Below are positions 7,362 to 10,214 of a DNA stretch of 10,214 nucleotides, piece after piece. The DNA lies in contig JAFARV010000648.1 in NCBI GenBank assembly GCA_019245255.1, positions 1-10,214 of the forward strand, written 5' to 3'. Origin of the DNA: Acidobacteriaceae bacterium (GTDB taxonomy: Bacteria > Acidobacteriota > Terriglobia > Bryobacterales > Bryobacteraceae). The notes below the pieces were generated by a model. It searched no databases. It was not told where the DNA came from and saw only the letters and a program-made list of their open reading frames with translations. The position numbers were made by a program, and so were the translations under genes. The first letter of the stretch is position 1. Each line of letters begins with the position of its first letter.

Positions 7362-7443
7362 TGTTCGTGAAGTAGGAGCATGTATCGAGGTAAGTTGTTT
7401 CTGCCCAAGTTAGTAGACCAGCCGGGGGGCCGACCTACAGGCT

Positions 7444-7459
7444 GCCGCCCCAAAGCGGC
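7444..7459 (-). terminator. GC hairpin directly after the PIG-L gene, weak terminator candidate
   Basis: Immediately downstream of the TAA of the PIG-L gene, the minus strand reads GCCGC-TTTGGG-GCGGC, a perfect 5-bp all-GC stem with a 6-nt loop. No U-run follows, so intrinsic termination would be inefficient. Its position between two units suggests a pause or partial terminator, or a 3' end stabiliser. Confidence 0.3.
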
Positions 7460-8203
7460 TTAGAGCTGAAAAGGGATCAGCGGTTTCGGCAGACGCTCGC
7501 GCACAATCACAAAAGCCTCGGCCCGGTCCATCCGAACGGTTGAGCCGCGCTCTTTTTCCATACGCTCATGGTACGGATAGAAGCGGTCCGGGTTTTGGCA
7601 TTCGTGCGCATAGATAGACGAACGTTTCTTCTCCCAGGTCGCCGAGATATCCACGAAGCAATTCGGTTCGAAGTGGTGGGTCTGAACTCCCGTCATGACC
7701 TCGTAATAGACCAGCGTAAATGACTCATTCATGGCTTCCCAAGCCTCGTACACAAGTTGTGCCGCGTTCCGGTGATCGCGATGCGTGTCGAGCGGCCAGT
7801 GGACAAAGACCAGATCGGGAGCGAGCGAAGAGAGAAGGTCTGTAAACGCACGCGACTTCTCCGCGTCGGTGGTGGTTTCGCCGTCCATCTGTTCGGCAAA
7901 AACGGTTTGCGCACCGAGAATCTGGCAGGCATGAACGGCTTCTTTAGTCCGGATAGCCCCGGTCGACGCACGGTCCTGGCCCTTCATTCCCGCCTCGCCT
8001 CGAGTTAGATAGAGAATCGTCACTCGATGTCCATCAGAAATGAGTTTGGCCAGAGTGCCTCCGCAGCCGCTCTCCGGATCGTCGGGGTGAGCGCCTACGC
8101 AGACAACATTCAGACTCTTCAGCGCAGCGGATTCGGCCCTGCCGTGCAGTCCGAGCGTGAGGACATTCGAGAGATCGGGCGCAAATGTGTTAAGCGCTGA
8201 CAT
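7460..8203 (-). CDS. PIG-L (LmbE-like) family zinc-dependent deacetylase
   Basis: I start this at ATG 8203 because GGAG lies 7 nt upstream; a longer frame from 8281 would read 26 residues inside the hydrolase gene. The protein has 247 residues. The family zinc site is complete: AHPDD at 38-42 near the end of the first strand, and HRDH at 141-144, giving His39, Asp42 and His144 as metal ligands with Asp41 as likely general base. Further family blocks are ESGCGGTLAKL, LTRGEAGMKG and RTKEAVHACQILGA. PIG-L enzymes remove acetyl groups from N-acetylglucosamine-type sugars and glycoconjugates; BshB and MshB act in low-molecular-weight thiol synthesis. The N-terminal half resembles the BshB style, but no thiol-pathway neighbour is visible, so the substrate is open. 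No signal peptide is evident, so it is probably cytoplasmic. It overlaps the hydrolase gene by 14 nt. Confidence 0.9.
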   Translation of the reverse strand: MSALNTFAPDLSNVLTLGLHGRAESAALKSLNVVCVGAHPDDPESGCGGTLAKLISDGHRVTILYLTRGEAGMKGQDRASTGAIRTKEAVHACQILGAQTVFAEQMDGETTTDAEKSRAFTDLLSSLAPDLVFVHWPLDTHRDHRNAAQLVYEAWEAMNESFTLVYYEVMTGVQTHHFEPNCFVDISATWEKKRSSIYAHECQNPDRFYPYHERMEKERGSTVRMDRAEAFVIVRERLPKPLIPFQL

Positions 8204-8801
8204 GCTCGACCTCCAAAGCATTTTCCGCGCCGACGGCACCAAAGCGCCGGAGTAATTGTTCACCTTCCGGCCACTCGCCATGTCCGGAGGCGACGTTCAA
8301 ATGACCGGCCTCACCGGCGTTTACAAAATCACTTCCCCAGGCGGATGCAATGCAGCGCGCGAGCGGCAGTGGCAGGTACGGATCGTTCTCGCTCGCGACC
8401 AGGCACGAACGGAATTTGAGTCTCGAAACCGGCGTGGGCGCGAAGTCTCTCAATTCGATGGCCGCCGACGCAGCATCTCCTAACCAAGGCGGAGCGACAA
8501 GCAATGCGCCCGAGACGCGGTTCTGTTTGTCGGTTTTCGCGGCCCAATGCGCGACGAGCAGGCTCCCAAGGCTGTGGGCGACGAGAAAAACCGGGGTCGA
8601 GATCCGCTCGAGTGCCCGATCGAAAGATGCCAGCCAGTCGTGAAGCTGGGGACGACACCAGTTGGTCTGCTCCAGCCAGTACGCATTCGCGTAACGCTCC
8701 AGCCACAAGCGTTGCCAATGGCCGGGGCCCGATCCCTGCCAGCCGGGAACAAAGAGCATTGTGGGGCTGGCCGGGGCGGAGTCAATGGTGTCCCGATGCA
8801 T
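8190..8801 (-). CDS. RBBP9/YdeN-like alpha/beta serine hydrolase
   Basis: The protein has 203 residues, typical of this compact alpha/beta-hydrolase family. After a short polar N-terminus it opens with MLFVPGWQGSGPGHWQRLW (15-33), the strand and oxyanion turn characteristic of RBBP9/YdeN proteins. The nucleophile is Ser77 in VAHSLGS. Asp140 in VASENDPYLPL and His167 in NAGEAGHLN complete the triad in the expected order and spacing. The natural substrate of most bacterial members is unknown. The start at ATG 8801 is the furthest upstream in this frame that makes sense; Met15 is a shorter alternative. No Shine-Dalgarno sequence precedes 8801. A strong promoter-like element ends 7 nt before it, suggesting a leaderless message. 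It is co-transcribed with the PIG-L deacetylase downstream. Confidence 0.9.
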   Translation of the reverse strand: MHRDTIDSAPASPTMLFVPGWQGSGPGHWQRLWLERYANAYWLEQTNWCRPQLHDWLASFDRALERISTPVFLVAHSLGSLLVAHWAAKTDKQNRVSGALLVAPPWLGDAASAAIELRDFAPTPVSRLKFRSCLVASENDPYLPLPLARCIASAWGSDFVNAGEAGHLNVASGHGEWPEGEQLLRRFGAVGAENALEVEHVSA

Positions 8802-8838
8802 TGACCATATTGTCTATCGGGATGATAGGCAATGTCAA
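8801..8838 (-). promoter_or_regulatory. Sigma70-like promoter of the hydrolase/PIG-L unit, possibly leaderless
   Basis: On the minus strand a perfect -35 TTGACA (8838-8833) is followed after 18 nt by GACAAT (8814-8809), four of six matches to the -10 consensus. Only 7 nt separate this from ATG 8801, so transcription would begin at or next to the start codon. That agrees with the lack of a ribosome binding site. The assignment is by motif reading only. Confidence 0.5.
8809..8833. promoter_or_regulatory. 25-bp near-palindrome inside the hydrolase promoter, probable operator
   Basis: ATTGTCTATC (8809-8818) and GATAGGCAAT (8824-8833) are inverted with 9 of 10 positions matching and 5 nt between them. 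The element spans the -10 box and the whole spacer up to the -35 box, where a bound dimeric repressor would block polymerase. TTGAC (8801-8805) and GTCAA (8834-8838) form a further outer inverted pair. CTATC/GATAG half-sites are of a kind seen with TetR-type repressors, but no regulator gene lies in the window. Confidence 0.5.
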
Positions 8839-8870
8839 GAGGGCTTGCCCCCAAGTCAGTCTGCCCAGTA

Positions 8871-8880
8871 CCCGGCCGGG
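8871..8880. repeat. Perfect 10-bp GC palindrome in the divergent spacer
   Basis: CCCGGCCGGG is a perfect palindrome between the divergent hydrolase and DUF1579 genes; GGGCTTGCCC at 8841-8850 is a second short one. Neither is followed by a T-run, so neither looks like a terminator. Function unknown; in GC-rich DNA such sites can arise by chance. Confidence 0.2.
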
Positions 8881-8953
8881 TCCGTTTTCGAACAGCTCTG
8901 GCACGAAAGCGCATGACGCGGTACTATTACCAGGATCGAAGAAAGGACCTCGT

Positions 8954-9481
8954 ATGAAGAACATCAAACTGGCAGCATGTATCGGAATCCCGCTGTTTAT
9001 ATCGGCCATCAGTACCGCACAGCAACAAGCATCCCCCGCACCAGCGCCTGAGCTGAAGAAGCTGGACTACTTTGTCGGTACGTGGAATACCGAGGGACAG
9101 ACGAAGCCAAGTCCGTATGGTCCGGGTGGTTCGTTCACGTCAACCGACCGGATCGCCTGGCAAAAGGGGAATTACTTTGTTATCGGCAACGCAGAGTTCA
9201 ACACGCCGATGGGTGCCGGCACTGAGCTTTCTGTCATGGGATACGACCGAAACGCGAAAGCGTACACATACGAGTCCTTTAACAGCCAGGGCGAGCATGA
9301 AATGGCGACGGGAACTCTGGATGGCGACACCTGGAACTGGTCATCGGGATCGCAGAGTCCGTTCAAATGGCGGTTTACAGAGAAGGTTGTTTCGCCGACT
9401 TCTTTCACTATGAAGTTCGAAGTCAGCCCTGATGGAACCAATTGGGTTACGGTACTCGAGGGGAAATCGAATAAACAGTAG
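8954..9481 (+). CDS. Secreted DUF1579-like protein
   Basis: I place the start at ATG 8954, preceded by AAGGA with 6-nt spacing; the open frame reaches back to 8504 but that part is antisense to the hydrolase gene. The protein has 175 residues. Residues 1-22 are a clear signal peptide (basic start, hydrophobic core, STA|QQ cleavage), followed by an Ala/Pro linker. The mature domain begins LKKLDYFVGTWNTEG (34-48), the usual opening of DUF1579-type domains. It continues as alternating beta strands with several Trp and Gly positions (TDRIAWQ, VMGYDRN, GDTWNWSSG, FKWRFTE), consistent with a lipocalin-like or related beta barrel. Such proteins are numerous in acidobacteria and have no established function. 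It is monocistronic, divergent from the hydrolase and convergent with the DinB gene, whose stop is 26 nt away. Confidence 0.82.
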   Translation: MKNIKLAACIGIPLFISAISTAQQQASPAPAPELKKLDYFVGTWNTEGQTKPSPYGPGGSFTSTDRIAWQKGNYFVIGNAEFNTPMGAGTELSVMGYDRNAKAYTYESFNSQGEHEMATGTLDGDTWNWSSGSQSPFKWRFTEKVVSPTSFTMKFEVSPDGTNWVTVLEGKSNKQ

Positions 9482-9507
9482 CGACGGGCGGCAAGGCCTA
9501 TTTGGCG

Positions 9508-10056
9508 TCAGCGCTGGCTGGCCTGGCCTGCGGCGACGCGACGTGTGAACTCAGTGGACTTGTTGCGCGGGATGGTCAAGGATCGCCACTCCTCCCCACG
9601 AAAGTGTTTCGCGAGCACGACGATCTGGCCCACGTGGTACGCGTAATGCGCAGTCTGCCGGTTGATGGCCTGCATGACCGAGTGTTCTTCGCCTCGGATC
9701 GTGACCGTTCGGGTGAGATCCGGGTCTGTGAGGTTTTCGAGCGCATAAAAGAGGATTGCCCAACCTTCGTTCCAGGTCTCGAGAACGGCCTGCCGATCGC
9801 GAGGAGGATCGACAAACTCCTGGTCGCGGTTGCGGTTCGGTTTCTCGCCATCGGTGGTCAGGAAATTGGTCCAACGCGAGCGCATGTTCCCGCTCAAGTG
9901 CTTGACAATCATCGCGATTGAGTTCGATTCCGTGTCGAGCGCTGTCGCTAATTCCTCGTTTCTGACCTGCGCCATTGCCTCCTCGCCAAGCTTTTTGTAA
10001 TACGCGAAGACCGAGACCGAGTCCTCCAGATACGAAGTTGTGAACTTATGGGCCAT
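9508..10056 (-). CDS. DinB-superfamily protein (DUF1572 type)
   Basis: The protein has 182 residues and reads as a four-helix bundle without signal peptide, so it is probably cytoplasmic. The three histidines that bind metal in DinB-like proteins are visible: His53 in IVKHLSGNMRSRW, and His137 and His141 in RQTAHYAYHVGQIVVLAK. The stretch LSGNMRSRWTNFLTTDGEKPNRNRDQEF, seen from residue 54, is typical of the DUF1572 subgroup. Some DinB-fold enzymes are thiol transferases using bacillithiol or mycothiol, and others are DNA-damage-induced proteins of unknown role; which applies here cannot be read from the sequence. ATG 10056 is the only sensible start. It has no Shine-Dalgarno sequence, and a promoter-like element ends 6 nt before it. 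The gene is converging on the DUF1579 gene. Confidence 0.87.
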   Translation of the reverse strand: MAHKFTTSYLEDSVSVFAYYKKLGEEAMAQVRNEELATALDTESNSIAMIVKHLSGNMRSRWTNFLTTDGEKPNRNRDQEFVDPPRDRQAVLETWNEGWAILFYALENLTDPDLTRTVTIRGEEHSVMQAINRQTAHYAYHVGQIVVLAKHFRGEEWRSLTIPRNKSTEFTRRVAAGQASQR

Positions 10057-10062
10057 ACAAGA

Positions 10063-10091
10063 ATCGTACAGACGAATGTGCCGTTGGTAAA
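10063..10091 (-). promoter_or_regulatory. Promoter-like element of the DinB gene, possibly leaderless
   Basis: The minus strand has TTTACC (10091-10086, four of six -35 matches), 17 nt, then TACGAT (10068-10063, four of six -10 matches). Only 6 nt remain before ATG 10056 and no ribosome binding site is present, so the message would be leaderless or nearly so. Both boxes are imperfect. Confidence 0.4.
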
Positions 10092-10103
10092 CTTTGTAAG
10101 TTT
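10089..10103. promoter_or_regulatory. AAACTT-TGT-AAGTTT palindrome at the DinB -35 box, operator candidate
   Basis: A perfect 6-bp inverted repeat with a 3-nt centre overlaps the predicted -35 box of the DinB gene. The A/T-rich arms stand out from the GC-rich surroundings. A repressor bound here would compete with polymerase. The regulator is unknown, and the rest of 10057-10214 shows no gene I can support. Confidence 0.4.
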
Positions 10104-10214
10104 GTACTGGATCTGAGGACCACAGGCCAAGCGGTTGGGATCAGGCACTCTGCCGGACTGGCGTATGAGTTCGGCCGCCCGACCGGCGCGCAATCTTTCT
10201 CCCTTGTGCTGTTA

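Noticed and set aside
7418..7435. An 18-nt perfect mirror repeat (CCAGCCGGG then GGGCCGACC).
   Set aside because: It is mirror-symmetric, not an inverted repeat, so it cannot form a hairpin or a normal dimer site, and it is not homopurine, so a triplex is unlikely.
8504..8953. A 150-residue N-terminal extension of the DUF1579 protein.
   Set aside because: It lies antisense to the hydrolase gene; the ATG at 8954 has a ribosome binding site and starts a clear signal peptide.
9482..9540. A possible bidirectional terminator between the convergent DUF1579 and DinB genes.
   Set aside because: AGGCC/GGCCT arms exist but are short and far apart, lie partly in the DinB coding end, and have no T-run.
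10107..10214. A possible gene start near 10165 on the plus strand or a gene end on the minus strand.
   Set aside because: Too little sequence, no ribosome binding site and no recognisable protein motif.
1..10214. Mobile elements, CRISPR arrays, tRNA or rRNA genes.
   Set aside because: No transposase, integrase, spaced direct repeats or recognisable RNA gene was seen on either strand.

Overview
The window suggests a moderately GC-rich, aerobic soil-type bacterium, most likely an acidobacterium. This rests on the gene mix (PQQ alcohol dehydrogenase, caa3-type oxidase, DUF1579, DinB/DUF1572 and PIG-L proteins) and on protein style, not on any marker gene, so it is only a moderate-confidence guess. 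There is no tRNA, rRNA, CRISPR array, transposase or phage gene. It reads as chromosomal metabolic sequence, not a mobile island.

Positions 7234 down to 1 (minus strand) hold one tightly packed operon of eight genes, the last running off the left edge. In order of transcription they are: a XoxF-like PQQ alcohol dehydrogenase with the Asp-Tyr-Asp metal signature of lanthanide enzymes; a XoxJ-like periplasmic binding protein; a c-type cytochrome with a probable lipoprotein signal; cytochrome c oxidase subunit II with a fused cytochrome c domain; subunit I; subunit III; a three-helix membrane protein; and the copper-insertion protein CtaG. The first pair overlaps by 20 nt, the second is 1 nt apart, and the next five junctions are all 4-nt stop/start overlaps (ATGA four times, GTGA once). 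Together they encode a plausible complete wire: periplasmic alcohol to PQQ, to tethered cytochrome c, to the subunit II haem, to CuA, to haem a/a3-CuB, to oxygen.

The most notable feature is subunit I. It keeps all haem and copper ligands, the HPEVY motif and the catalytic tyrosine. By my manual alignment it lacks the signature residues of both proton channels: the D-channel aspartate is Asn118 and the K-channel lysine is Gln345. The dedicated alcohol-to-oxygen operon and this altered oxidase are the best candidates for an undescribed system here.

Positions 7235-7459 are a non-coding leader with a hairpin over the xoxF ribosome binding site, an inverted repeat, and a GC hairpin after the upstream gene. 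Positions 7460-8801 (minus) hold a two-gene unit: an RBBP9/YdeN-like serine hydrolase and a PIG-L-type zinc deacetylase, overlapping by 14 nt. The hydrolase has a good promoter very close to its ATG, with a 25-bp near-palindrome inside it. Positions 8954-9481 (plus) encode a secreted DUF1579-like protein. Positions 9508-10056 (minus) encode a DinB/DUF1572 protein whose predicted promoter also lies almost at the ATG. Positions 10057-10214 hold that promoter and no gene I can support.
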